Shown: positions 16,746 through 26,197 of the stretch, in pieces
How the letters are laid out: each line of letters starts with the position of its first letter
How positions within the stretch are numbered: the stretch's first letter is position 1
From: Agaribacillus aureus
Lineage (GTDB): Bacteria; Bacteroidota; Bacteroidia; Cytophagales; Cyclobacteriaceae
Assembly: GCA_030442055.1 (NCBI GenBank)
Contig: JAUJEB010000014.1
Location: 97,472 to 161,471, forward strand
Direction of reading: 5' to 3'
DNA: 64,000 nucleotides
The notes under the pieces: model-generated
Databases searched by the model: none
Told to the model about the DNA's origin: nothing
The model's input: only the letters and a program-made list of their open reading frames with translations
Made by a program: the position numbers and the translations under genes

Positions 16746-19700
16746 ATGGTATTGGTCATAGCGATTGCCGGCTGGCTGTTACTGCTGGCGGCATTGTGTT
16801 TTATCCTGCGTGATTTCTCGCAGTTTATTTTTCGCAAAACTTTTTCCCGGCAGCACCACGGTGATTTTGTGGATCTTGGAGAGCATACAACCACCTGGTT
16901 TGGGGTACTGGTCATTGCGATTGCAGGCTTCCTTTTTTACAAAGTTGGCACTGCATTGCTAGCCTACCTGCTATCGGCAGATCTGATCTCGTTCTTCCGT
17001 TTGATGCGGGGGGTATTTACTGTCAACAGTTCGGTACAAAGTCCTTTTACACCTGGGCACCTTGCTACCGGCATGTTAGGCCAACCTATATTGCAGCTGG
17101 CAACATGTTATGTCATTTATCGCGGCTTAAGGTCATTTATGCTTTGGGTGAATACAAGATATGGCAAGCCCACCTACAATGAAGGGGATGTTTTGTACTT
17201 TGGGTTCTTTGCCACTTTATTGTTTATGGCTCTTGAAATCCTTTCCTACAGCCAGCATATGCCACGGGTTTCCGGCATCGTTCACCTGGTTTATCTGTCA
17301 ATGGCGAAACTCGGTTTGGTTTGTTACTTTGTTGCCATTTCACACCTGCACCTGCTGCGAAATAAATACTATCGTGACTCCCTTCCTCAATATATTCGCC
17401 TGGGGCGTGTGATGAAAATAATTGCCTTTCAGCCTTTACTCGTCATCACGGTGACATTAGGTATAGGAATGGCCCTGAACATCCCGCTATACCTGGGCAC
17501 ACAATTTCTGGAAAACAACTGGTTGGTCATTGGCTTTGCGCTCTTGTCCTGCTATCTTTTTTATAAAGTGATCCGCAGCTTCATCGCCAGGGGTTACAAT
17601 TATTTTGGTGCTATCATGTTCTTCGATGCAGACAGCCCATTGGCACAGTCTATGCAAAATCATAAATCTCAGCTACCGTCGCAAAGGAATTTATATATCT
17701 TATTAGGAGGGATGGCGCTGTTGCTGCTGTTATTGAAGCCCAAATTATTGTTTTTCCTGATATTTTTTGTGAGTGCGGCGGCGATAGTATTTGGATTGTT
17801 ACACGTCATTGCCTATTGCCTGGGACTGGGGTTTTCCATTGTATTGGCCTTGGTTCGTCAACAGGCACTTCCTGCGATTACCAGGAAAACCATGATGATC
17901 TATCTGCGCACGACCGCCCGGGGATTGGGAAGAGCCATAGCTCCTACCGGCGTATTAGCCATGGGCATATTTGTTTTGTTCAGCATTTTTCCGAAAAAAT
18001 ATGATTATGCAGCCGATGAAAACTATGTTAACACGGTAGTGGATACCAATCACTATCCATTACTGATTGGTGGTTATGAAGGCAATATTTGCACACCGGC
18101 AGGACCCCGGGATTTACCTGATTTCCTGGTAAGGTGTCTGCAAATGCAGGAAGACCGGGACTTCGAACGGCAACAAAGCTGGCTGCCAAAATGGTCAAAC
18201 TGGCACGGCATATCGTTGGCCTCGTTGTATCGAATGGCCACGGGTACTGGCGGAGGTTCTAACCTCAACATGCAACTTATTAAAAATGAAGCTTTTCCCG
18301 GAGGTTTCCCGCAAGACTTTCAGCGCAAATACACCGAAATGCTTTCCTCCTACCAGCTATCGCTACAACTTACTCCCACGGAAATTGTCACACAATACTT
18401 CAATAAAGTAGGCATGATCGGTGGTAACGGTCAGCAGGGTGTGATCATGGCAGGGCTTACCGCCTTTAAACGGCCGCTGCAGGAGTTAAACCAACTTGAA
18501 ATGATGTACCTGGTAGCTTCCTTAAAGCGAAGCTCGAAGCTTAAAACAAAACAAGGTTATGTAGATTATAAGGAGGCGGCAGATTATGCCATTGAAATCA
18601 AGCAAGCCCTGATCGCGCAGGCCACTGCCTGGGAGCGAAAGGGGCTAATTGAAGCCCAGGAGTTAAACCTGCTAAAAAACCAGGACCTGCGGTTCAGAGA
18701 TCTGGCGTTGCTGGCCAATATACCTACTACCACCAAAGAGTTTTTAAAGAAGCAATTACCTCAAAAAAAGAATGCCGGATACACTTATGTGACTACACTC
18801 AATCATAAAAACCAGATGCGCATGACTAAAGCCATCCGGCGCTTTAACCAATATTTTCGGCAAAGTCAAAAAAAATCCGGCTGTGACCTGTATTCGGCAG
18901 CCTTGGTGGTGGAAGTATCTACCGGCAATATATTGGGGCATCACGGCGGCCAGGGGGTTACGGATCTTACCACCTTCGCAGGAGGCAACCCCATGGGTAG
19001 TGTCATCAAACCTTTCATTTTGTTGGAATTGCTGGAAAACAACATGGCCACCGGAAAATTGCGACTCTACGATGGCAAGATTAAAGGAAAGTTTACGCCT
19101 AACAATTACAGCCGCCGGTATTCCAATCGCATGATTGGCATTAATGAGATCATCAGCAAATCCTTAAATGCCCCCATGGTCAACGTACGCCAGGTCACGG
19201 CACCGTTGCCCCTGTACCGTCAATTGGAAAAAAAGTTTACCAGCCTTGGTATCGGCGAAGACACATTTTTACAGCTCGAGAACCCTGAAAAAGCATCGGA
19301 ACACGAGGTTAATTATCCGTTGGGATCGCGCAATATGACCCTCTTCGATATCGCCCAGGCTTATCAACCCCTTTTCAACAACGGACTGTACCGCGAACTT
19401 CGGGTGTTTAAAAGCGTTTATGATCCCTACCATGTAACAGAACGGGAAGTTCACCACCGGCAAAAGCCAGTGTATGCTGCCAAAAATATTCGCATTATGC
19501 AGGAGGCATTACACCATACAATGCTCAAAGGCGGCACAGGAACACATATAAAACACCTGCTGCCGGCAACACCCAGGTTTTATGCCAAGACCGGCACCTC
19601 CGATAAAGCGATCCACGGGTATACTATCTTATGCGACGGCCGGCTGCTTGTTGTATCTTATGTCACTTACGGAAAAGTGACCGGAGACCATCTGGAGTTG

Positions 19701-19826
19701 AATGACACACCTCCTATTCCCTTTGAATCAGGAGTGAGAAGTGCCGGAGTCCTCGGGGCCTATATTTACGGAGAATGGGACCACGATACCAACAATAAGT
19801 CACAGATCGCGATGAAATTAATGTGA
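16746..19826 (+). CDS. Polytopic membrane protein fused to glycosyltransferase-51 and transpeptidase domains (class A PBP-like)
   Basis: This 1026-residue protein starts with about 410 residues holding roughly ten transmembrane helices. A GT51-like domain follows (about residues 450-640). It has QEDRDFE with the putative catalytic Glu469, and GGGSNLNMQLIKN in place of the usual GGSTITQQLAKN. It also has the YFNKVGMIGG and LVASLKRSSK segments. The transpeptidase domain (about residues 690-1010) has all three penicillin-binding motifs: Ser752-x-x-Lys755, Ser806-x-Asn808 and Lys948-Thr-Gly-Thr. Ordinary class A PBPs have one helix before GT51, so the polytopic domain is the odd part. It is the last gene of the operon. 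Peptidoglycan synthesis is the likely activity. The GT51 variation may mean changed or lost polymerase activity. Confidence 0.85.
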   Translation: MVLVIAIAGWLLLLAALCFILRDFSQFIFRKTFSRQHHGDFVDLGEHTTTWFGVLVIAIAGFLFYKVGTALLAYLLSADLISFFRLMRGVFTVNSSVQSPFTPGHLATGMLGQPILQLATCYVIYRGLRSFMLWVNTRYGKPTYNEGDVLYFGFFATLLFMALEILSYSQHMPRVSGIVHLVYLSMAKLGLVCYFVAISHLHLLRNKYYRDSLPQYIRLGRVMKIIAFQPLLVITVTLGIGMALNIPLYLGTQFLENNWLVIGFALLSCYLFYKVIRSFIARGYNYFGAIMFFDADSPLAQSMQNHKSQLPSQRNLYILLGGMALLLLLLKPKLLFFLIFFVSAAAIVFGLLHVIAYCLGLGFSIVLALVRQQALPAITRKTMMIYLRTTARGLGRAIAPTGVLAMGIFVLFSIFPKKYDYAADENYVNTVVDTNHYPLLIGGYEGNICTPAGPRDLPDFLVRCLQMQEDRDFERQQSWLPKWSNWHGISLASLYRMATGTGGGSNLNMQLIKNEAFPGGFPQDFQRKYTEMLSSYQLSLQLTPTEIVTQYFNKVGMIGGNGQQGVIMAGLTAFKRPLQELNQLEMMYLVASLKRSSKLKTKQGYVDYKEAADYAIEIKQALIAQATAWERKGLIEAQELNLLKNQDLRFRDLALLANIPTTTKEFLKKQLPQKKNAGYTYVTTLNHKNQMRMTKAIRRFNQYFRQSQKKSGCDLYSAALVVEVSTGNILGHHGGQGVTDLTTFAGGNPMGSVIKPFILLELLENNMATGKLRLYDGKIKGKFTPNNYSRRYSNRMIGINEIISKSLNAPMVNVRQVTAPLPLYRQLEKKFTSLGIGEDTFLQLENPEKASEHEVNYPLGSRNMTLFDIAQAYQPLFNNGLYRELRVFKSVYDPYHVTEREVHHRQKPVYAAKNIRIMQEALHHTMLKGGTGTHIKHLLPATPRFYAKTGTSDKAIHGYTILCDGRLLVVSYVTYGKVTGDHLELNDTPPIPFESGVRSAGVLGAYIYGEWDHDTNNKSQIAMKLM

Positions 19827-19877
19827 ATGAGTGTAAATAGAGCGGTAAAAAGCTAAAATATCTAAAGGCATCGTTCT

Positions 19878-20439
19878 TCAATATAAAAAATAAATTACTA
19901 TCATAATAGCCGGTTCATTGAAAGGGTTAAATGGGACATGTGGCGTACACCCGTCAAAAAAGAAGGTGTCTCCTTCCCGTATAACAGTTACCTCATCACC
20001 AACTTTAAAATCTACTTTTCCCTGAACCATATAGATAACCTCAAAGCCTTCGGTTTCTACGAAATCTCTTTTGCAGCCGGATTCCAATTGCAACCATACA
20101 AATTCTACGGTTTTATTATTAATGCTTTTGGATTTGATCATTCGATAGTCAAATCCATGGGCAATCTCCTTTGTAAATGGCTCATAATCGTTAAATGAAA
20201 CCTTTTCAAAACCTCTTTCGGTTATTAAATTCAATTCCCTCAAAAAAAACGCTGGGGGGCACGTCAAGTGCTTTTAACGTGTCAAAAAGTGTTTGAAAAG
20301 AGGGTACAGCTCTGGAGTTTTCAATTTGAGAGAGCATCCCTTTGCTTATCCCTGCCAGCTCCGCAAGCGTAGCGACGGTCATACCTTTTTCCAAACGGAA
20401 TTTTTTAATTTTTTGGCCAATCTTTTGTAAAAAAAGCAT
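19878..20439 (-). pseudogene. XRE-cupin transcriptional regulator, interrupted by a frameshift
   Basis: Two overlapping frames together make one typical regulator of about 185 residues. The first (20439 down to 20206) holds an XRE helix-turn-helix (GMTVATLAELAGISKGMLSQ, then ALDVPPSVFFEGIEF) and runs into a stop. The second, in the +1 frame (from about 20267 down to 19878), holds the cupin (VIYMVQGKVDFKVGDEV, FFFDGCTPHVPFNPF) preceded by the usual linker (NDYEPFTKEIAHGFDYRMI). The joint lies near an eight-T run on the coding strand. A sequencing error, a real mutation or programmed slippage could each explain it. As written, the gene gives a truncated DNA-binding half unless the cupin half is started separately. 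Confidence 0.8.
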
Positions 20440-20587
20440 TCATAACAAATAGAAAATTGTGACTCAGGTTTCATGCTATCCAAATAATGGATCCCATGCA
20501 AAAATTGGTTGGTAACTTATAAAATAGCTATTTAAAAGACCATTATCCCCACCATTAATTTCAATTCTTCAGCGATTAACCGACGAA

Positions 20588-20752
20588 ATGATCTTGGCTG
20601 CCTTATTACATGATATCGGACATCTGTTGGTTGATCTGCGAATATGGGATGACCTGGGAAAGGACAACGGCTTTAAAGTTCAGGATATAGAAACGTATAA
20701 ACAACTTGTGGTTGATGCACTTTTAGGGCAATTTTTAGCCATTAACAGGTAG
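20588..20752 (+). pseudogene. Remnant of an HD-domain phosphohydrolase/oxygenase-like gene
   Basis: A 54-codon frame encodes MILAALLHDIGHLLVDLR, the HD-domain core with the metal-binding LLHDIGHL motif as found in PhnZ-like proteins. The tail is short and ends at TAG 20750-20752. Upstream in-frame codons (SILQRLTDE) still look like the family. The helices with the remaining metal-binding histidines and aspartate are missing, so it cannot be a working enzyme. It sits in a 495-base gap between the broken regulator and the sulfatase, with nothing else recognisable there. Confidence 0.5.
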
Positions 20753-20934
20753 CCAGGGTTAACTTATCTTGGGTCTAACAATTACCCCCCATTATGCTAT
20801 TATGTGAGCATACAATTGATCATTTATGATTATCTTTAGGCAATTTGTTGCATTGTTCCGGCAGTAAAATACCGACTTTGGCGGATGATTAAAATAAGGG
20901 GCAACTGGCAAACCATTTTGTATACGATTATTTT

Positions 20935-22638
20935 ATGAATTTCCAACTGATCAAAAAGTCGCGAATCCTGCTGATAGGCATCATCATCGCCTACACTTAC
21001 ATCATTAACTCACACGCATTGGCACAGCGTCAGTCCAGGCCGAATTTTATTTTTATCCTGACAGACGATCAGTCTTATGGTTATATGGGCTGTGAGGGCA
21101 ACAAGATCGTAAAAACGCCGAATCTTGATAAGCTCGCGAAGGAAGGGACCCATTTCACCAATGCTCATGTTACCAGCGCTATTTGTACACCAAGCAGGAT
21201 CTCTATCCTGTTGAGTCAGTTTGAACGAAAACACGGGGTCAATTTTAACTCCGGCACCAGCGTTGCGCCGGAAGCCTGGACGCAGTCCTACCCTGTGCTG
21301 ATGAGAAATGCCGGCTACTACACGGGTTATATTGGTAAAAATCATGCACCTATAGGCGCCGGAGGTTATGAAAGTGATTTGATGAAAAAATCCTTTGACT
21401 TTTTCTACGCCGGTCACGGGCACCTCACCTTTTATCCTAAGGACAGACATGAAATTTTCAAAAACGCCAAAGCCGATACCCAGGTAGAAATTATCGGAGA
21501 AGGTGTCGATGAATTTCTGGGGTCCAATGAGTGGCGGCTGGAAGGTGCTTTGGGTTTCCTGGAGCATCGCCCAAAAGATAAACCCTTTTGCCTATCCGTA
21601 TGCCTGAACCTTCCTCATGGATCCAGCACAGGTACCATGCAAATGAGGGATTCGGATCCGGAAATCTATAAATCTCTCTACCGCGATCTTCAAATCCCCA
21701 TGCCGCAAAACTATATCGCCAAAGCGGATATCAAACAACCCAAGCTTCCGGCCGGGCTACTTAAAACCGAAAACCGGCAAGGAAGTTATAACTGGGTTGA
21801 TACACCTGAAACTGTGAGAGAAAGATTAATACGGCAATACCAGGCCATGACGGGTATTGACCGGTTGATCGGTAACTTACAAAACAAGCTAAAGACATTA
21901 AATATTGACAAGAACACCATTATAATCTTCACTTCCGATCACGGGTTGTTTAGCGGACAATTCGGTCTCGGGGGAAAGGCCCTGTGTTACGAGGTTGTGA
22001 CCCGCGTTCCCATGATCATTTACAACCCCATGAAAGGTGGGAAACCAAAAGGCAAAAAGCTAGATGAGCTGGTGCAAAGTATTGACATTGCTCCTACCAT
22101 GCTGTCGATGGCGGGTATTGAGATACCCGAAGCTTTCCAGGGAAAAGACCTGTCACCCATTTTAAATGGCACGTCGGAGTCGGTCAGGGGTTTTTTATTT
22201 ACTGAAAATCTGTGGTCTACCCAATTTGGCAACCCGCGGTGTGAAGCTGTTCAGGACAAGGAATGGAAATACATCAGGTATTACAAAAACGACAACTTTC
22301 CCGCACAAAAGAAAATTGAGGTGGCCCGGGAAATGGGCATTCCGCTAGGCAAGATGCTTTACGCGGTCCATGATCCGGATATTGCCTTGTACCGGCATTT
22401 TGCTGAATCATCGTTGCAAGGAGAGGTGCCTGTTTATGAAGAACTATTTAATCTGGCCGAAGACCCGTGGGAACGAACAAATTTAATTGCCGATAAAAGA
22501 TATGCACATCAACTTGAAAAATTAAGAAATGCATGGAAAAAGGAAATAGCCGTGGCCAGGGGCACGCAACCACCAAAGGTTTTACGCTATACTTCAGAAA
22601 GCAAGTATGAGTCAGGGAAAACGGGAAAACCTAAATAG
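20935..22638 (+). CDS. Exported sulfatase (type I, formylglycine-dependent)
   Basis: The 567-residue protein has an N-terminal signal peptide or anchor (about residues 10-30). The sulfatase opening PNFIFILTDDQSYGYMGCEG provides Asp44-Asp45 for calcium. The active-site motif CTPSR has Cys84, the residue converted to formylglycine by a maturation enzyme. TSDHGLFSGQFGLGGKAL in the middle gives the second metal site. C-terminal segments such as EWKYIRYYKND and EELFNLAEDPWERTNL fit the N-sulfoglucosamine sulfohydrolase branch, though the substrate cannot be fixed. It is not next to a SusCD pair or hydrolase, so it stands alone. The downstream sequence is a tandem repeat array. Confidence 0.9.
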   Translation: MNFQLIKKSRILLIGIIIAYTYIINSHALAQRQSRPNFIFILTDDQSYGYMGCEGNKIVKTPNLDKLAKEGTHFTNAHVTSAICTPSRISILLSQFERKHGVNFNSGTSVAPEAWTQSYPVLMRNAGYYTGYIGKNHAPIGAGGYESDLMKKSFDFFYAGHGHLTFYPKDRHEIFKNAKADTQVEIIGEGVDEFLGSNEWRLEGALGFLEHRPKDKPFCLSVCLNLPHGSSTGTMQMRDSDPEIYKSLYRDLQIPMPQNYIAKADIKQPKLPAGLLKTENRQGSYNWVDTPETVRERLIRQYQAMTGIDRLIGNLQNKLKTLNIDKNTIIIFTSDHGLFSGQFGLGGKALCYEVVTRVPMIIYNPMKGGKPKGKKLDELVQSIDIAPTMLSMAGIEIPEAFQGKDLSPILNGTSESVRGFLFTENLWSTQFGNPRCEAVQDKEWKYIRYYKNDNFPAQKKIEVAREMGIPLGKMLYAVHDPDIALYRHFAESSLQGEVPVYEELFNLAEDPWERTNLIADKRYAHQLEKLRNAWKKEIAVARGTQPPKVLRYTSESKYESGKTGKPK

Positions 22639-22665
22639 GGAACTCCTGGCTTTCTCAAATTAACG

Positions 22666-23503
22666 CACCCCTTCCGCCCACATTGTTCCGGCTAAGCTGC
22701 CTATTCCCACAAGGGCACCTTCCCCAGGGAAGGAGTTTTACTGAATTGAACCAATATAAAAAAAAGACGTCTCCATCCCCAAATCAAATCCCCTCCCGGG
22801 AGGGGCTAGGGGTGGGTGGGTTTTGGAGTTATGTCTTAGCGATGCCCTCCTGGCCCCATACATCAACACACCCCTTCCGCCCACACTGTTTCAGCTAAGC
22901 TGCCTATTCCCACAAGGGCACCTTCCCCGGGGAAGGAGTTTTGCTAAATGGAACTAATGTAAAACAAAACAATATTTCCATCCTCAAATCAAATCCCCTC
23001 CTGGGAGAGGGGTAAGGGGTGGGTAGTGGAGCTATCTCTTAGCGATGCCCCCCTGGCCTCATACATCAACACACCCCTTCCGCCCACTCTGTTTCAGCTA
23101 AGCTGCCTATTTCCGCAAGGGCACCTTCCCCGGGGAAGGAGTTTTACTAAATGGAACTAATGTAAAATAAAACAATATTTCCATCCCCAAAACCAAATCC
23201 CCTCCTGGGAGGGGTTAGGGGTGGGTGGGTTGTGGAGTTATGTCTCAGCAATGCCCTCCTGGCCTCATACATCAAAGCACCCCTTCCGCCCACTCTGTTC
23301 CAGTTAAGCTGCCTATTCCCACAAGGGCACCTTCCCCGGGAAGGAGTTTTGCTAAATGGAACTAATGTAAAACAAAACAATATTTCCATCCTCAAATCAA
23401 ATCCCCTCCTGGGAGAGGGGTAAGGGGTGGGTAGTGGAGATATCTCTTAGCGATGCCCTCCTGGCCCCATACATCAACTTACCCCTTCCGCCCACTTTGT
23501 CTT
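22666..23503. repeat. Tandem array of a ~203-bp unit (four copies and a partial fifth)
   Basis: Copies begin with CACCCCTTCCGCCCAC (or a one-base variant) at about 22666, 22868, 23072, 23278 and 23481, a period of 202-206 bases. The fifth is cut short where it meets the stop of the FtsX-like gene. Each unit holds the palindrome CCTTCCCCGGGGAAGG (perfect at 22921-22936) and a second hairpin of the CCCCTCC-GGGAGGGG type. Copies 1 and 3 share one version of the second half (GGAGGGGNTAGGGGTGGG) and copies 2 and 4 share another (GGGAGAGGGGTAAGGGG). No protein is encoded. Together with 22639-22665 it fills the whole gap between the sulfatase and the permease. Confidence 0.9.
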
Positions 23504-26197
23504 TTATTCTGATCGCAAACTTTTAACCGGACTTGCCATGGCCGCCTTAATACTTTGGTAACTCACTGTTACAATGGAAATAGCAATGGCCAAAGCGGCG
23601 GCTAATACAAATATCCACCAACTAATTTCAATGCGGTAAGAAAAGTCTTCCAGCCATCTATTCATAACATACCAGCCTAATGGTATGGAAATGAAAACAG
23701 CTATCACCACAAGCCTCAGAAAATCAGCGGAAAGTCTGTAAGTTATCTGGCTTACACTGGCGCCCAATACTTTTCTGATACCTATTTCCTTGACGCGTTT
23801 ATCGGCGTTAAAGGCCGCCAGACCAAATAAACCCAGGCAGGCAATGAATAGGGATAATATCGTAAATGTGATAAAAATACGGCCCAATCTTTGTTCAGCT
23901 TTGTAGGTGCTGTTAAAGGACTCATCCAGAAAATAGTAATTGAATGGTTGGTGAGGCGCTACCTTCTCCCATATCTTTCTTATCTGTTTGACAGTGTTTG
24001 AGAAATCTTTGGTTTGAAGTTTCACCATCATTCTATTAGCACCACCTCCTAACACCAAACTCAATGCGCCTATGTCATTTCTAAGCGATTCAAAATGAAA
24101 ATTTTTAACCACACCTATCACCTTCATGAATTTCATGTGCTCTTTATCCTGGCGGTGAAAATCACGGGTCAGCTGTAACCCTATGGCTTCCCCGGGGTTT
24201 ACCCCCAACATAGCCACCGCCGATTCATTCAAAATTACGCCGCTGGAGTCAGTGTAAAACTCCTCGCTGAAGTTCCGGCCTGCAACGATTTCCAGGTCTA
24301 AAGTGGGTATGTAATCGCAGTCAATTTCCCAATGGCCAACTATAAAAGCATTTTCGGCTTTAAAAGATCCCTTCAAAAAGAACGTTGTGCCGGAGCGATC
24401 AGATGGTGTCGGCAAATAACTGCTTAATGACACATTCCTCACCTCCCCCAAATCAAGCAGCTGCTGCTTTAAAGATCTCATTTGATTTCCCGCGGCATAG
24501 ACATCGTCGACAACCAGTATCTGGTCCTTCTGAAAACCTAAGTCTTTGCTTTGAATATAGCTTAACTGTTGAAACACTACCAGGGTACTGACTATCAAAA
24601 ATACCGAAATCGAAAATTGAAAGACCACCAGATAATTTCTAACACGTCCATTTCCGGAACTATTCCCATCGCTGCCTTTTAACACTTTAACTGGCATAAA
24701 CCGTGACATGAAAAAAGCCGGATAACTGCCGGAAAAAATACTTAAAATGATGGCGGCTGCCACAATTGCCAGCCAGAAAATGGGGTTGTAAAATGGCATT
24801 TCAAGGTTTTTTCCAGTAAGTTCATTGAAAAACGGCATAGCCAAATAAGCTATTAAGACAGCCATGAGGAAAGATAGCGATGAAATTAAAGCCGACTCCG
24901 TCAGGAATTGCCTGATCAGCCCGTATCTGTTGGCACCCAACGTTTTGCGAACACCCACCTCCCTGGCTCTTTTGAGCGCACAGGCTGTCGATAAATTCAT
25001 AAAATTAACAATCGCCAGCAGGACCAAAAAGAAACCGATCAAGGAAAGAATATAAACATCTTCAATATCACTATTTGGACTGAATTCATCCTGCCGATCT
25101 CTTGAATAAAGATGAATATCCTCCAAAGCAATGCTCCGGAATTTCATAAAATTACCCGTCTTCTTATCATCGGCTTTGGCACTTTCAACAGTTAAGCCCG
25201 GTACAAAAGTCATCGCCCAGGGAATTAAATAATTTTCATTTACCCCTGTTAAAAACTTCTGAAAATCATCAATTTGAGCTGTGGGGGCAAGTTTAACGAA
25301 CGTGGGGAAGTTAAAGTTATTCCAGGCGTCGCTGTGCGCATTGTCGAAGCTTTCCAGTGCGATAAAAACGCTATGGTCTCTGAGAAAAGAGTTCTTTGGA
25401 AAATCGTCTATCACCCCGGTCACGGTGTAAGGGTGGGTATTGTTTAACAATAGGCTTTGCCCCAGGGCCTCGTTCAATTTGAAATGCTTCTCAGCAGCCG
25501 ACCTTGTCAAAATCAAGGTGTTTGGCTCCTTTAATGCGGTTTCTTTATCACCAACTAATAATTCCAACCCAAACATGTCAAAGAAAGTGGAGTCCACGCC
25601 GATAACATGGTTTTCTTTTACATTTTCATCGCCCTCAACTTTTCTCAGTAAGGTGCGTTGGACAACCCTGAAACGGGTAACCATCTCGACATGGGGGCAA
25701 TCCTGCCTGATTACGCCAGCCAAAGGACCGGAAACAGCGGCATAATAATTGGTTTCACCGCTATTCCTCATATCGATGTTTACCCGGTAAATGCGATCTG
25801 AGTCGGCAAACATTTTATCAAAACTCAATTCATCATAGATAAACAAGGCGATCAGCAAGCCTCCAGCCATACCGACCGCAAGTCCGGTCATATTCAGGAA
25901 GGTAAAAAAAGGCTGGCTTTTCAGATTTCTCCAGGCAAGTTTCATATGGTTTTTAAACATGATATTACTATTAAAAAATCTTCTTCCGGATTTTTGTCTT
26001 AAGGCAAAGGGCCTGCATGTATCAAGTACATCAAGCACAAAATGTAAATCGGCGCTAAATTTTCCCAACTTCTTTCTCCTTTGGAAATAGAGTTCATACA
26101 GATCACCCTGGAGCGTTTCCAGCACCTCCTCCGAACAAAACCAGCGGAGAAACCTGTCGGCAAAGCGCGGTGGATGTTGGTCTCGTTTATGATTCAT
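23504..26197 (-). CDS. FtsX-like ABC transporter permease with N-terminal prefix domain
   Basis: The 897-residue protein begins with a cytoplasmic prefix domain (RFLRWFCSEEVLETLQGDLYEL, about residues 13-75) that is known on such permeases next to PadR genes. A first helix follows at about 98-125, then a MacB-like periplasmic domain. Three helices sit at about 375-500 and a second periplasmic domain after a helix near 535. Three C-terminal helices close the protein (FITFTILSLFIACLGLFG, then IGIRKVLGAS). The AREVGVRKTLGANR loop is the FtsX signature. No ATPase gene is adjacent. The padR gene overlaps its start by 11 bases, so the pair is one unit. It may export antimicrobial or lipid compounds or act as a mechanotransmitter. 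Confidence 0.9.
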   Translation of the reverse strand: MNHKRDQHPPRFADRFLRWFCSEEVLETLQGDLYELYFQRRKKLGKFSADLHFVLDVLDTCRPFALRQKSGRRFFNSNIMFKNHMKLAWRNLKSQPFFTFLNMTGLAVGMAGGLLIALFIYDELSFDKMFADSDRIYRVNIDMRNSGETNYYAAVSGPLAGVIRQDCPHVEMVTRFRVVQRTLLRKVEGDENVKENHVIGVDSTFFDMFGLELLVGDKETALKEPNTLILTRSAAEKHFKLNEALGQSLLLNNTHPYTVTGVIDDFPKNSFLRDHSVFIALESFDNAHSDAWNNFNFPTFVKLAPTAQIDDFQKFLTGVNENYLIPWAMTFVPGLTVESAKADDKKTGNFMKFRSIALEDIHLYSRDRQDEFSPNSDIEDVYILSLIGFFLVLLAIVNFMNLSTACALKRAREVGVRKTLGANRYGLIRQFLTESALISSLSFLMAVLIAYLAMPFFNELTGKNLEMPFYNPIFWLAIVAAAIILSIFSGSYPAFFMSRFMPVKVLKGSDGNSSGNGRVRNYLVVFQFSISVFLIVSTLVVFQQLSYIQSKDLGFQKDQILVVDDVYAAGNQMRSLKQQLLDLGEVRNVSLSSYLPTPSDRSGTTFFLKGSFKAENAFIVGHWEIDCDYIPTLDLEIVAGRNFSEEFYTDSSGVILNESAVAMLGVNPGEAIGLQLTRDFHRQDKEHMKFMKVIGVVKNFHFESLRNDIGALSLVLGGGANRMMVKLQTKDFSNTVKQIRKIWEKVAPHQPFNYYFLDESFNSTYKAEQRLGRIFITFTILSLFIACLGLFGLAAFNADKRVKEIGIRKVLGASVSQITYRLSADFLRLVVIAVFISIPLGWYVMNRWLEDFSYRIEISWWIFVLAAALAIAISIVTVSYQSIKAAMASPVKSLRSE

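Noticed and set aside
22666..23503. Possible CRISPR array or insertion sequence
   Set aside because: The repeated unit is about 203 bp with no spacers, no terminal inverted repeats with target duplication and no transposase frame.
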